From NCBI GenBank assembly GCA_014381555.1, contig JACNLO010000055.1, forward strand, positions 1 to 39,261: a DNA stretch of 39,261 nucleotides. The letters run 5' to 3'. The position numbers and the translations under genes were made by a program. This document shows positions 24,160-32,574 of this stretch, piece after piece (within the stretch, counting starts at the first letter, position 1; the number at the start of each line of letters is the position of its first letter). Origin of the DNA: Planctomycetota bacterium (GTDB taxonomy: Bacteria > Planctomycetota > Phycisphaerae > Phycisphaerales > SM1A02). Under the pieces are notes generated by a model, which was given only the letters and a program-made list of their open reading frames with translations, did no database searches and was not told where the DNA came from.

Positions 24160-26057
24160 TATTTCTTAATCTCCTTGAGTCGGTCGAACAATAGTCTCAT
24201 TTCACCCTTAAGACGCTTCTTTGTTTCTTCATCTCCTGCGCTCAGACGGTCGATACCTTCTGCAACTTCAGCGAGGGCGATTTGCGCCTCGTCTTCACCC
24301 ATGACGCTAATTTGTGCAGCAGAAAGTGGCTCTGGAATTCGGCTCGAATTGCGTCCGCCAGGATTTCGTTCGGATGTATGAGACCCCACTTCGCTGCTTG
24401 TTCGTGAATTGAGATTGCCTGAAGGGCGATTTGGGCGGTCGGCCACTTCCCTGTCATCTCCAATGTGAGCAGGAGGTTGAATATCAGAGTTATATGATTC
24501 AGAACTGCCTGGGGTCATTGAGGCACTGTTTTCATGCGAGCCAGATGATTCTTCTGGAGAATAATCTACATGATCTTCTGGTTGGATGCCAGCTTTTCTC
24601 ATGGCACTTGTCCAAACTCCAAAATCATTTTCAACAGAATATCGTGGGCGTTTTAAAGGGTCAGTTACAGTCGCTCGTAAATCAAACTCACGTTTCCCAA
24701 ACGTTCCTGCTGGTTCATAAGAGAATAGAATGTCTTTGAACATTCCAGTTGAGGAAAGTTTTTCCTGCATCTTCGCAATAAGTTCTGCTGCAGAATATCC
24801 ATCTTGATCTTGAGCCGAACCTCTGACAGAAACTGGTTCTCCTGTATTAATTCGTAACGTATCGATTTCGATTCCTAGAGGAATATTGTTAATGACATCT
24901 GATGCGATTTTTGTGATTGGCCATGCAGAATTTCCAAGTTCCTTATACATAATCTGCTGTTTTCGTTCCTCAAGAACTTTGGCATACTCCACATCAAGTT
25001 CTGGGTTCATCAAATTGAGTACGCCAAGTTTCAATCCTGAAACGAGTGCTGGACCAACTGCTAGAAGAATGAGAGCAACGCATGCAAGTTTCATCGCGAC
25101 TGTCTTTCTGTTGCAACGATTAATGAAACGTTCTGAGAGGGAAGGGTGAAGTATGGGTGCACTCATCTTCATTGTAGTTAGGGACTGAAGTGAGCCAGTT
25201 GCAGCAAGGAAGCCACCCACGGTGATACCCCACATCGACCACCACGCATGATCACTTGGCGCTGTCCCTTGAATTCGATTGGCGACATCTGCACGAACTT
25301 CCTCAGGAAGAAGGAGTATTGGGGAGTTGCAAGATTGGACAGCAAGTTTGTCTTGCAAGGAATCTAGTAGAGAATTCGTGAACGCAGGAGTGTGGCTGTG
25401 TGCGGAAGCCGTCTCTTGGACTATTCGAGCGATACCATCGATAAATGTTGAATTTGATGTTGCGTCTTCACGAGTCGCACGTAGTGCAGCCCCGTTTGCA
25501 TGAGTGAGGGCAATGGTAATTGTTCCATCAGTTGGATCAGCATAGAGTAGTGGTTCGATTGGTCGAAGCCCATCTAGCAGGGCTGCGATGGACGCGGCAT
25601 CTGGGATAAAAGATGCGTTCTGCATACAATCAGGAACCTCTACGTGAGAAGTATCTGGCCAAGCAACGATAAGCCCAACACGATTCGTTTCGCCATTTGA
25701 GTTGTCTAAGGCAGATACTGCTCTACGGTGTTCGGGAGTACCACCGAGAAATTTTGATTCGGCTTGGAGTCGAAGAGCTTGGACCATCTGATTATGGTCG
25801 ACATCTGGGAGAGTTGTTGTTCTGCAGACAGTTGCAGATCCTGGGAGTATGCAGTAGACGTCAGTAGGATCAACGGACTTGATGAGTGATTCAAGGCCCT
25901 TCTCGCTCTCAACCACCATGGTTTCAGCAATTTCGGGACGCTCGCCTTCCTTCGTAGATACGATTAAGCATCTCCATGTTGTCCCAACTCGTTGAACTAC
26001 AGCAACAAGTGAGCTCTCTGTTGCGAGGAGGTTAGATTGTGTTGGGTGTTTGCTCAT
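24159..26057 (-). CDS. GspL-like type II secretion platform protein
   Basis: A 632-residue protein combining a PilM/GspL-type cytoplasmic region (about 1-270, with a SSLVAVVQRVGTTWRCLIVS start and CRTTTLPDVDHNQMVQALRL, the usual place where these proteins bind the ATPase) with a membrane helix near 335-355 (KLACVALILLAVGPALVSGL). A PilN-like periplasmic domain follows (about 370-480, VINNIPLGIEIDTLRINTGE). Residues about 500-590 are a Ser/Asn/Glu-rich low-complexity stretch, ending in a helical tail of about 45 residues. That tail is not typical of GspL. Another hydrophobic segment lies near 280-300, so the topology is uncertain. It overlaps gspK by four bases and the gspM-like gene by one. 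Confidence 0.75.
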   Translation of the reverse strand: MSKHPTQSNLLATESSLVAVVQRVGTTWRCLIVSTKEGERPEIAETMVVESEKGLESLIKSVDPTDVYCILPGSATVCRTTTLPDVDHNQMVQALRLQAESKFLGGTPEHRRAVSALDNSNGETNRVGLIVAWPDTSHVEVPDCMQNASFIPDAASIAALLDGLRPIEPLLYADPTDGTITIALTHANGAALRATREDATSNSTFIDGIARIVQETASAHSHTPAFTNSLLDSLQDKLAVQSCNSPILLLPEEVRADVANRIQGTAPSDHAWWSMWGITVGGFLAATGSLQSLTTMKMSAPILHPSLSERFINRCNRKTVAMKLACVALILLAVGPALVSGLKLGVLNLMNPELDVEYAKVLEERKQQIMYKELGNSAWPITKIASDVINNIPLGIEIDTLRINTGEPVSVRGSAQDQDGYSAAELIAKMQEKLSSTGMFKDILFSYEPAGTFGKREFDLRATVTDPLKRPRYSVENDFGVWTSAMRKAGIQPEDHVDYSPEESSGSHENSASMTPGSSESYNSDIQPPAHIGDDREVADRPNRPSGNLNSRTSSEVGSHTSERNPGGRNSSRIPEPLSAAQISVMGEDEAQIALAEVAEGIDRLSAGDEETKKRLKGEMRLLFDRLKEIKK

Positions 26058-27352
26058 TGTTCTCGGTATTCCAATATCGTCACAGGGAGGGTAGAACGAT
26101 CGACGATTGCAATAATTTCTTGCTCAACACCGCTTCCCGTGGCTCGCCCGATGCAAGATATTGTATAAACATTGCTCTGGGTAGTAAAAAGGTTGTATAT
26201 GTCCGTAATCATGGACTGTTTTATTCCAGGAATATCTCGATAATCCAGTGGGCTCGTGATTCCTCCAGCATTATTTGTTCGAAGATATATCAATTCTTCA
26301 ACAAGACGCTCGTTTTCTGGAAGAAGCCGGTATAGTAATTCCGGTGAAATAGTATTTATATTTATCCGTCCAGGCGGGGCCTCATGGGCATCAAAGAGGC
26401 ACGTTTCAGCAAAAATCAATCGAAGTTGGTCATCAGTGAGATTCGTCACACCCTCGGCATCTCCTGAAATGGATCGCAGTGTCTGTGTTAAGAGTGTTGA
26501 AAGGTCAGCTTCAGAGTTCTTTGCGAAATTTATGAGAGCATCTGCCTGTGCAGGTTCTAAAACTAGCCGAAGTTGTAGGGTTTGAGCATCTATTTTATTT
26601 AGGTTGATTCTTTTTTCACCGCTTTCAGTCGCGCCGCCATCGACAGAATATGTCGTTAAGAGAGAAGCCCAACCACCCTCAAGCCAATTGTCTGGCTCGT
26701 CCCAAGGCAAACTTTCTCCACCATCATCCTCATTTGGATCAAGTCGAAAATTCAAATTCCAATCTTCACCACGAACATCATCTGGCATGACACCTGCAAT
26801 GAGTTCAAGCTCAGCGATTGAACGGAGCAATCCGTTCCTAGGCTCATACGCAGTTTCTAGACTTAGGTAATAATTACGTTCAACTCCGAGTAGGCGAGGT
26901 TCATCATCATCATCAATCCAGTCTAAAATTGCGTCGTGTATACCAAATGCCATGTCATCAATGACTAAAACGAAAATAGAGTTGTTTTCTGAGTTAATGT
27001 TGAACTTACTGTGTTCATCCATTGGTCCTGCCCAATCTCTGCCATCTACATGATGCAGAATATTCCAATTTGCTGTACCAAGCTCACCTTCTGATGCAAT
27101 TTCAAGATGTCTAAGCATCGCAAAAGCATCTTGCGGAACTGGTATCGCAGTGTGATCTGCCATGATTGCAATAGAGGATTCAACACCACCGCGAGCTGCC
27201 CACCGAGCTTGTATTCGGTCACGAACTTCAATACCTAGTAGAGATTGCCTTTGTGCAAAGACCTGAATGGAGGTTGTCACGATTGCAGCGATACCAATCG
27301 CCCAGAGAGCGATGATAATGACAGATCCGCGATGGTGGACTTGCTTTGTCAT
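26054..27352 (-). CDS. gspK: type II secretion minor pseudopilin GspK
   Basis: The 432-residue, large minor pseudopilin that caps the pseudopilus tip with GspI and GspJ. The N-terminal signal is HHRGSVIIIALWAIGIAAI; like other GspK proteins it lacks the glutamate at position +5 of the mature chain. The large globular part contains LGVERNYYLSLETAYEPRNG, INLNKIDAQTLQLRL and PPGRININTISPELLYRLLP, the last being the typical N-x-N-T-A/I-x-xxLL block of GspK. It overlaps gspJ and the gspL-like gene by four bases each. Confidence 0.93.
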   Translation of the reverse strand: MTKQVHHRGSVIIIALWAIGIAAIVTTSIQVFAQRQSLLGIEVRDRIQARWAARGGVESSIAIMADHTAIPVPQDAFAMLRHLEIASEGELGTANWNILHHVDGRDWAGPMDEHSKFNINSENNSIFVLVIDDMAFGIHDAILDWIDDDDEPRLLGVERNYYLSLETAYEPRNGLLRSIAELELIAGVMPDDVRGEDWNLNFRLDPNEDDGGESLPWDEPDNWLEGGWASLLTTYSVDGGATESGEKRINLNKIDAQTLQLRLVLEPAQADALINFAKNSEADLSTLLTQTLRSISGDAEGVTNLTDDQLRLIFAETCLFDAHEAPPGRININTISPELLYRLLPENERLVEELIYLRTNNAGGITSPLDYRDIPGIKQSMITDIYNLFTTQSNVYTISCIGRATGSGVEQEIIAIVDRSTLPVTILEYREQ

Positions 27353-28233
27353 GGTGAGGGTGGTATCTCGTGCTCATTGCCATCTGGGTCAATAATCGTT
27401 GTGCCTTTGCCGCCAGAACTTGTTCCGCCATCTCCCTTGCCACCACTAGAGTTCGAACCTGAGTTCGATCCAGAGCCGCTCCCATCGGAATTCAATTCAA
27501 TTCCGGCATCTCCTGAGCTAATTCCCAACACAGCAAGCCGAGCTTGCTCTTCTTCTTGGGCGATGAGAAGTAATTTATCGTCGGGAGATCGGAATCGATC
27601 GAGCGGGACAATCGTCCGCAACGTAATTTCTGGGGCATTTTTTTCATCGGAAGAATTCATGCCAGTAGATGTCACTGTAACTCGTAATGCTTCTGGGATT
27701 CCCGATACATCAGAATCCCATTGTGAAAACCAAGAGTCGCCATCAAATGCTTCAAATTGCAAAGCAATGATGCCATCTGCGATTGGCGTCGCCATTCCTC
27801 CGCCAATTGGATTGTCATCGAGGATTGCATCGCGGCGTTTCCAAAGCGCACTACTAACATCATTTGGTTCAATACGGAATTGTGTTTCGTATTCCATACC
27901 CTCGCCATTAAAATCAATTTCTTTATTAGCTCTCAACGCTCCATCGAAAACGAGCAACTCATCTTCATCTAGGATGTTGCCTTGGAACCTGTGTGTGGAG
28001 TCAGAGATGTGTAATCGAGTTTCAAATAAATCGCCTCGTCGTAGCGTTGTGATGATGTCTCTTCGCAGTATCCGAAGTGCGGTGTCACAACGAGAATACG
28101 CTTCGAGTCGTTGGCGACTAATAGACTTTGCAGAACCAAGTTGTGAAAGGGCAGTTGTGATACCTCCCAATACAATTGCCGCCATTACTCCTGCAACAAT
28201 CAATTCAATGAGTGTAAATCCTCGGCGGTTCAT
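27349..28233 (-). CDS. gspJ: type II secretion minor pseudopilin GspJ
   Basis: A 294-residue minor pseudopilin with the class III signal MNRRGFTLIELIVAGVMAAI (cleavage after Gly5, Glu at +5). GspJ-like features are RQRLEAYSRCDTALRILRRD, NILDEDELLVFDGALRANKE and the beta-rich globular domain with ALQFEAFDGDSWFSQWDSD. From residue about 250 the protein ends in a tail of Ser, Gly and Asn repeats (SGSGSNSGSNSSGGKGDGG) followed by DPDGNEHEIPP, unusual for the family. It overlaps gspI and gspK by four bases each. Confidence 0.9.
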   Translation of the reverse strand: MNRRGFTLIELIVAGVMAAIVLGGITTALSQLGSAKSISRQRLEAYSRCDTALRILRRDIITTLRRGDLFETRLHISDSTHRFQGNILDEDELLVFDGALRANKEIDFNGEGMEYETQFRIEPNDVSSALWKRRDAILDDNPIGGGMATPIADGIIALQFEAFDGDSWFSQWDSDVSGIPEALRVTVTSTGMNSSDEKNAPEITLRTIVPLDRFRSPDDKLLLIAQEEEQARLAVLGISSGDAGIELNSDGSGSGSNSGSNSSGGKGDGGTSSGGKGTTIIDPDGNEHEIPPSP

Positions 28234-28694
28234 TGGTTCTCCCTTTTTTCAATCTCTTCCCAATAACGAGCATCTCGATCAATAGCTTCAACAGGAAGGC
28301 GGTCAACGGATTCTCCATGTCGTCTTGCAATTAAGGTCTCAACAGATATGGAATGTGTAGTGCCATATATGTCCCAGAAAATCGTTGCCGTTGTTTGCAC
28401 TGGTTCATAGAAGGAATCGTCACCTAGTTGGATTTCATACGAATACTCTTCATACGGGGGATCGAATTTTCCGCTATCTGGGTATATTTTTACATAATCA
28501 TCAGGTCCTACTACTAGAACCATCGTAAGCAATTCATCTGCGAGCCAACTTGCAGTAATTTGCCGTTCTGCGTTTGATTGTCGTAATAGTGAGCGACTAC
28601 TCATAGAGATAACTACTGCTAATCCCACAGCGAGCATGACTGAACCGATGATAACATCGATGAGTGCAAGACCTTTTCGGTGTTTATTTACCAT
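28230..28694 (-). CDS. gspI: type II secretion minor pseudopilin GspI
   Basis: A 154-residue minor pseudopilin in the GspI position, between gspH and gspJ. The N-terminal signal is KHRKGLALIDVIIGSVMLAV, so the mature chain would start LALID, with Asp rather than the conserved Glu at +5. The C-terminal part shows the small GspI beta domain (YSYEIQLGDDSFYEPVQTTA). The start overlaps the gspH end by seven bases, with GGGAGAAG before the ATG, a good ribosome-binding site. I call it GspI from size, order and signal; overall similarity is low. Confidence 0.82.
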   Translation of the reverse strand: MVNKHRKGLALIDVIIGSVMLAVGLAVVISMSSRSLLRQSNAERQITASWLADELLTMVLVVGPDDYVKIYPDSGKFDPPYEEYSYEIQLGDDSFYEPVQTTATIFWDIYGTTHSISVETLIARRHGESVDRLPVEAIDRDARYWEEIEKRENQ

Positions 28695-29266
28695 TCTTCT
28701 CTCCCCCTTCCCTCAGCATCAAGGTCAATGGGCATGAGTGGCTCAGTTCCGACACCATCAAGCCAAATTGAGGGACCCATAGCATGTGAAGGTAACGAGA
28801 TAAGTGCTTCGTGTTCGTCCCAATGCAATGAAACTTCAATAAACGGTCGTGTTTCACCTGGAGTTGTGGTTACAGGCCATTGACTTGTGTCAGTTACTTC
28901 GCCATCAACAGAAATAACGACAGGGTTGTCGCCGAGCCATTCTGGTATTGAGATTGGTTGTGCAAGAGGATCAATGCCCCAATAGAAATCACCTTCTGTT
29001 TCGAGGTCTTTTACTTTTGAAAGTAACTCAAATTGTTTGCTCTGCGAATCATACCGTAGGGCCGCGGCTTGATTACTTGTTGAAACTCGGTGAGCAAACA
29101 TGAGCACGACATCGTGTACTTTTTCAACAGTCAATTTAAACTCTCTCTGTTGGTTCCCAGAAAGTCTAGGTATAACCATAGATGCAAGCACTCCCATAAT
29201 CATAATAACGACAATGATTTCAAGGAGTGTAAAAGCAGTACGAGATTGGCGCGGATAATGATGCAT
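28688..29266 (-). CDS. gspH: type II secretion minor pseudopilin GspH-like
   Basis: A 192-residue pseudopilin with the N-terminal stretch QSRTAFTLLEIIVVIMIMGV. The residue before the likely cleavage site is Ala instead of Gly, and Glu is present at +5. The globular part has the beta strands of GspH/FimT proteins (KQFELLSKVKDLETEGDFYW and FIEVSLHWDEHEALISLP). The frame stays open to 29329, but that would run into gspG. The ATG at 29266 gives a normal N-terminus two bases after the gspG stop. The order gspG-gspH-gspI-gspJ-gspK is the classic one. Confidence 0.83.
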   Translation of the reverse strand: MHHYPRQSRTAFTLLEIIVVIMIMGVLASMVIPRLSGNQQREFKLTVEKVHDVVLMFAHRVSTSNQAAALRYDSQSKQFELLSKVKDLETEGDFYWGIDPLAQPISIPEWLGDNPVVISVDGEVTDTSQWPVTTTPGETRPFIEVSLHWDEHEALISLPSHAMGPSIWLDGVGTEPLMPIDLDAEGRGREEW

Positions 29267-29268
29267 GT

Positions 29269-29709
29269 TTACTGAGTGATGTCCTCGTTCACACCCTCTC
29301 CGCCGGGCTCGCCATCTTCTCCCCAGCAAATAATGTCGAAACTTGCATTGATTGTTCCAGGAGGAAGTTCAATTACAAAGGAATTTCCCCATGGGTCAAT
29401 AAGATCATCTGCTCGTTCTAGATATGGACCCGATGGACCGCCACCGTCATCAGGAGTGAGAAGAAGTACTTCAAGGTCAAAATCATCCCTTGGTGCTGAA
29501 AGTCCCATGTCAAGTATGTAAAGGTTGACAAGTTTTGCAATGGTAGCTGCTTTCGATTTCGCAGCTGCTTGTTTGGCTGAGCCAACTCGTCCAATAATTT
29601 TGGGCAGGATTAAGGTAGCAAGAACAGTAATAATCATGACAACAACGATGATTTCAATGAGTGTGAATCCTCGTCGTATGGTTTTAGTATTTTTTGTAGA
29701 TGTAGACAT
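29269..29709 (-). CDS. gspG: type II secretion major pseudopilin GspG
   Basis: The 146-residue main subunit of the pseudopilus that pushes substrates through the secretin. The signal is IRRGFTLIEIIVVVMIITVL (cleavage after Gly14, Glu at +5), followed by the long N-terminal helix. The C-terminal domain keeps the family marks: a DPWGNSFVIELPPG loop and a calcium-site-like end (CWGEDGEPGGEG). AGGA lies seven bases before the ATG. Spacing to gspF is 18 bp and to gspH two bases. Confidence 0.96.
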   Translation of the reverse strand: MSTSTKNTKTIRRGFTLIEIIVVVMIITVLATLILPKIIGRVGSAKQAAAKSKAATIAKLVNLYILDMGLSAPRDDFDLEVLLLTPDDGGGPSGPYLERADDLIDPWGNSFVIELPPGTINASFDIICWGEDGEPGGEGVNEDITQ

Positions 29710-29727
29710 AAGTATTCCTATAACGAG

Positions 29728-30936
29728 TTATTGAACGAGGGATTGCAATTCAAGAAGTGGAAGAAGGATGGCAGCAAGCACAAAGCAAGCGAGGCATGCC
29801 ATCACAATTAAAAGAAGTGGAGGAAGCGCTTTCGTAAAGAGTTTTAGAGAAGCATTTACATGCCGATCAAATGCAGTAGCCGAATGCAAAAGCATTTCTT
29901 CAAGTTTGCCAGAACGTTCACCCAAGTTGACTACTTGCACAAGAAGAGGTGGGAAAAGACCAGATTTTTCAAGTGGATCTGCAATTGGTTTCCCGCTACT
30001 TACTTGGTCTTGGACAGCATCAATAGCTTCAGCTAAAGCAGTATTTCCCAGAGTGTCTCGTGTAATGCGCAGTCCCTCAAGAATCGGAAGTCCAGCAGAG
30101 GTTAATGTTCCAAGAGTTCTTGTAAAACGCGCAACTGCAACATCACGTAACAACCTGCCAAGCAGTGGCATTTGTAATTTGAAACGGTCAAACCATAAAC
30201 GGTTTTCTTTTACAGAAATCCAACTTCGCCAAGCAACCACGATAATTCCAATCGCAGCTACAACCCAAAACCACCAGTTGAATAGAAAATCAGCAAAGCC
30301 CATAACGACAACTGTCGGCCAAGGCAATACAATTTTCCCGACGAATGGCTCAATCAAACGAGGTACCAGAACAGTTACTAGAACAATGCCACTAATGGCA
30401 ATGAGTCCAGCAATGATTGCTGGATACAGTATTGCTCCGAGCAACTCTCGTTTTAATTCAAGTGATCGATCCATAAGATCCGCAAGTTGATGAAGAATAG
30501 TACTCATTTGACCTGATGCGTCTGCAGCGCGAAGCATCCCGACAATTAAATCATCAAAGGGGTCTCCCCATTCAGCAGCTACTTTATAAAGTGGATCTCC
30601 AGCTTCTACTCCTTGGATGAAGTGGTCAAGGACTTCTCCAGAGGCAGGGGATGCTTGCTTTCTAATCGTTCGCAGTGCCTGCATGAGTGGAAGCCCCGCC
30701 TCTTGTGCAGTAGCAAGTTCCCGAATCATCGTAGACATTTCAACTTTTGTCATTTTTCGATTTCGTTTAGCAGTGCCACTTGCTTTTGCCCGAGTTTGCT
30801 TTATGAGATTGACTTGGGTTGCAGTTTCTCCACGATTACTCAACTGTTCAACGATATCAGCCTGGTCGTTTCCCGTTAAAACGCCACTTCTGACCTCGCC
30901 GGTATTGGTAATACTTTGGAAAGTAAAATCAGGCAT
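29728..30936 (-). CDS. gspF: type II secretion inner-membrane protein GspF
   Basis: A 402-residue polytopic platform protein that links the ATPase to the pseudopilus. The N-terminal domain (PDFTFQSITNTGEVRSG) is followed by two T2SF domains: FIQGVEAGDPLYKVAAEWGD with a membrane pair near 165-240, then RDVAVARFTRTLGTLTSAGL with GKLEEMLLHSATAFDRHV and a final helix (LLLIVMACLACFVLAAILLP). A GTG at 30945 is also in frame; I use the ATG at 30936 because it matches the family N-terminus. It lies 15 bp after the gspE stop. Confidence 0.95.
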   Translation of the reverse strand: MPDFTFQSITNTGEVRSGVLTGNDQADIVEQLSNRGETATQVNLIKQTRAKASGTAKRNRKMTKVEMSTMIRELATAQEAGLPLMQALRTIRKQASPASGEVLDHFIQGVEAGDPLYKVAAEWGDPFDDLIVGMLRAADASGQMSTILHQLADLMDRSLELKRELLGAILYPAIIAGLIAISGIVLVTVLVPRLIEPFVGKIVLPWPTVVVMGFADFLFNWWFWVVAAIGIIVVAWRSWISVKENRLWFDRFKLQMPLLGRLLRDVAVARFTRTLGTLTSAGLPILEGLRITRDTLGNTALAEAIDAVQDQVSSGKPIADPLEKSGLFPPLLVQVVNLGERSGKLEEMLLHSATAFDRHVNASLKLFTKALPPLLLIVMACLACFVLAAILLPLLELQSLVQ

Positions 30937-30951
30937 TAGGTGCACCGTGTA

Positions 30952-32562
30952 TTAAAAATCACCATCAGTATCTTGTGTTGAACGAAGAACTTCACCGATA
31001 GTTGTGATGCCTTTTGCAGCTTTTGAAAAGGCGTCTTGTCTCATAGTGATATGGGAACTCGGCAAAGAGTTTGAGAGCATTGTGGAAGTTTTATTTTCTG
31101 AAATGGCAGCTCGTAGTTCACGGTTAATAGTGACGAGTTCAAAGAACCCAACACGACCTTTGAATCCTGAGTTGCTGCATTTTTTACAACCATTTCCAAT
31201 CCACATACCATCGCTAAATAGCGGTATTTCAGCCTCCGTCAATCGATGGGAGAGATTATCAGAGAGTGGTACTAATTCTTTGCAGTCAGTGCAAATTCTT
31301 CTCCCGAGCCGCTGTGCAAGGACGCCTTCAAGAACAGATGCTACAAGATATGGCTCTACGCCCATGTCAATAAGTCTTCCTATCGAACTAACTGCGTCGT
31401 TTGTGTGGATTGTGGAAAAGATTAAGTGGCCAGTTAATGCGGATCGAATTGCAATATCTGCAGTTTCGCCATCTCGAATTTCACCAACAAAGATAATGTC
31501 TGGGTCTTGTCGTAAAATTGATCGTAAGCCAGAAGCAAAAGTGAGCCCTCGTTTCGGATTCACAGGAATTTGGTTAATGCCATTTAGTTCATATTCAACT
31601 GGATCTTCAATCGTAATGATTTTTTTTCTGGGGTCATACAGCTTATTAAGAGCAGCATAGAGCGAAGTCGTTTTACCAGAACCTGTTGGTCCAGTGACCA
31701 AAACTAAACCATGTGGTTTTTCAATTAGATGATCTACTTGAACTTGCATATCCTCTGTCATGCCAAGAGAAATTAAATCTAATGGCATCGAACTTTTATC
31801 CAGAATCCGCATGACCACAGATTCACCATATAGAGTTGGAACAGTTGACACACGTATGTCAACTTTCCTTCCTTCGAATCGAAGTCCAATGTGTCCATCT
31901 TGTGGGACATACCGTTCAGCAATATTCATCGATGCCATAATTTTAATACGGCCAATGAGTGCTGGTTGCAAATGTTTTGGAGGAGGGGGTTGTTCAATAA
32001 GTACGCCATCAATTCGATATTTCACCTTAAGTTCGGTCTCAAAGGGTTCAATATGAACATCACTCGATCGTTGTTGAATTGCTTCAAGAAGAAGTAGGTT
32101 TACTAAGTTAATCAGCGTTGGCTGTTCAGCCATTACTAAAATATTGTCAGCCTCAATCGCATCAATATTGTGGTCAGTTTGCTCAGCAGAGGAGGACTGT
32201 CCACCCAAACTTTCAGCCATTCGTGCAGCTGTGGTGCCATAATGTTTCTGCATGAGCTCAGAGAAAATATCTGGCTCCATACCACAGCGAGTGATTGGTA
32301 AATTTGTGATGGTAGAAACTTCATCAGCGGCTTCGACATCTTCTGGAGAAAGCATTGCAACGTGGAGTCTTCCATTTTCAATTCGGATTGGAAGGATTCG
32401 AAGTCGCACGGCAAGTTCTGCACCAACTAAATCAACTACCCTTTGTTCAACTTCTGGAATGACCTCAAACCAATGCAATTTCATATTGAGGCAAACTTGT
32501 TTTGCATCAAGTTCTACGCCCATCTCAATTTCTTCAGCAAATGTTTCGGAGTTTTGGCTCAT
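30952..32562 (-). CDS. gspE: type II secretion ATPase GspE
   Basis: The 536-residue cytoplasmic hexameric ATPase that powers pseudopilus assembly. An N-terminal MshEN/GspE-N type domain (about 20-130) is followed by the catalytic core. Visible motifs are the Walker A GPTGSGKTT (from residue 291), the Asp box TIEDPVEYEL, Walker B RQDPDIIFVGEIRDGETADI, the His box LIFSTIHTNDAVSSIGRL and the four-cysteine zinc motif CTDCKE with CKKCSNSGFKGR. All key residues are in place. The start lies 12 bp after the stop of the Spy-like gene, without a clear ribosome-binding site, so translation may depend on the upstream gene. Confidence 0.97.
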   Translation of the reverse strand: MSQNSETFAEEIEMGVELDAKQVCLNMKLHWFEVIPEVEQRVVDLVGAELAVRLRILPIRIENGRLHVAMLSPEDVEAADEVSTITNLPITRCGMEPDIFSELMQKHYGTTAARMAESLGGQSSSAEQTDHNIDAIEADNILVMAEQPTLINLVNLLLLEAIQQRSSDVHIEPFETELKVKYRIDGVLIEQPPPPKHLQPALIGRIKIMASMNIAERYVPQDGHIGLRFEGRKVDIRVSTVPTLYGESVVMRILDKSSMPLDLISLGMTEDMQVQVDHLIEKPHGLVLVTGPTGSGKTTSLYAALNKLYDPRKKIITIEDPVEYELNGINQIPVNPKRGLTFASGLRSILRQDPDIIFVGEIRDGETADIAIRSALTGHLIFSTIHTNDAVSSIGRLIDMGVEPYLVASVLEGVLAQRLGRRICTDCKELVPLSDNLSHRLTEAEIPLFSDGMWIGNGCKKCSNSGFKGRVGFFELVTINRELRAAISENKTSTMLSNSLPSSHITMRQDAFSKAAKGITTIGEVLRSTQDTDGDF

Positions 32563-32574
32563 TGGAGTATGCGA

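Noticed and set aside
27245-28285. A 346-codon plus-strand open frame opposite gspK/gspJ/gspI
   Set aside because: It runs antisense to well-supported pseudopilin genes, has no recognisable domain and a Ser/Pro/Arg-rich composition typical of mirror frames.
29768-30490. A 240-codon plus-strand open frame opposite gspF
   Set aside because: Mirror frame of gspF; composition is Ser/Arg/Thr rich and no family is recognised.
31004-31660. A 218-codon plus-strand open frame opposite gspE
   Set aside because: Antisense to the ATPase core with all motifs intact on the minus strand.
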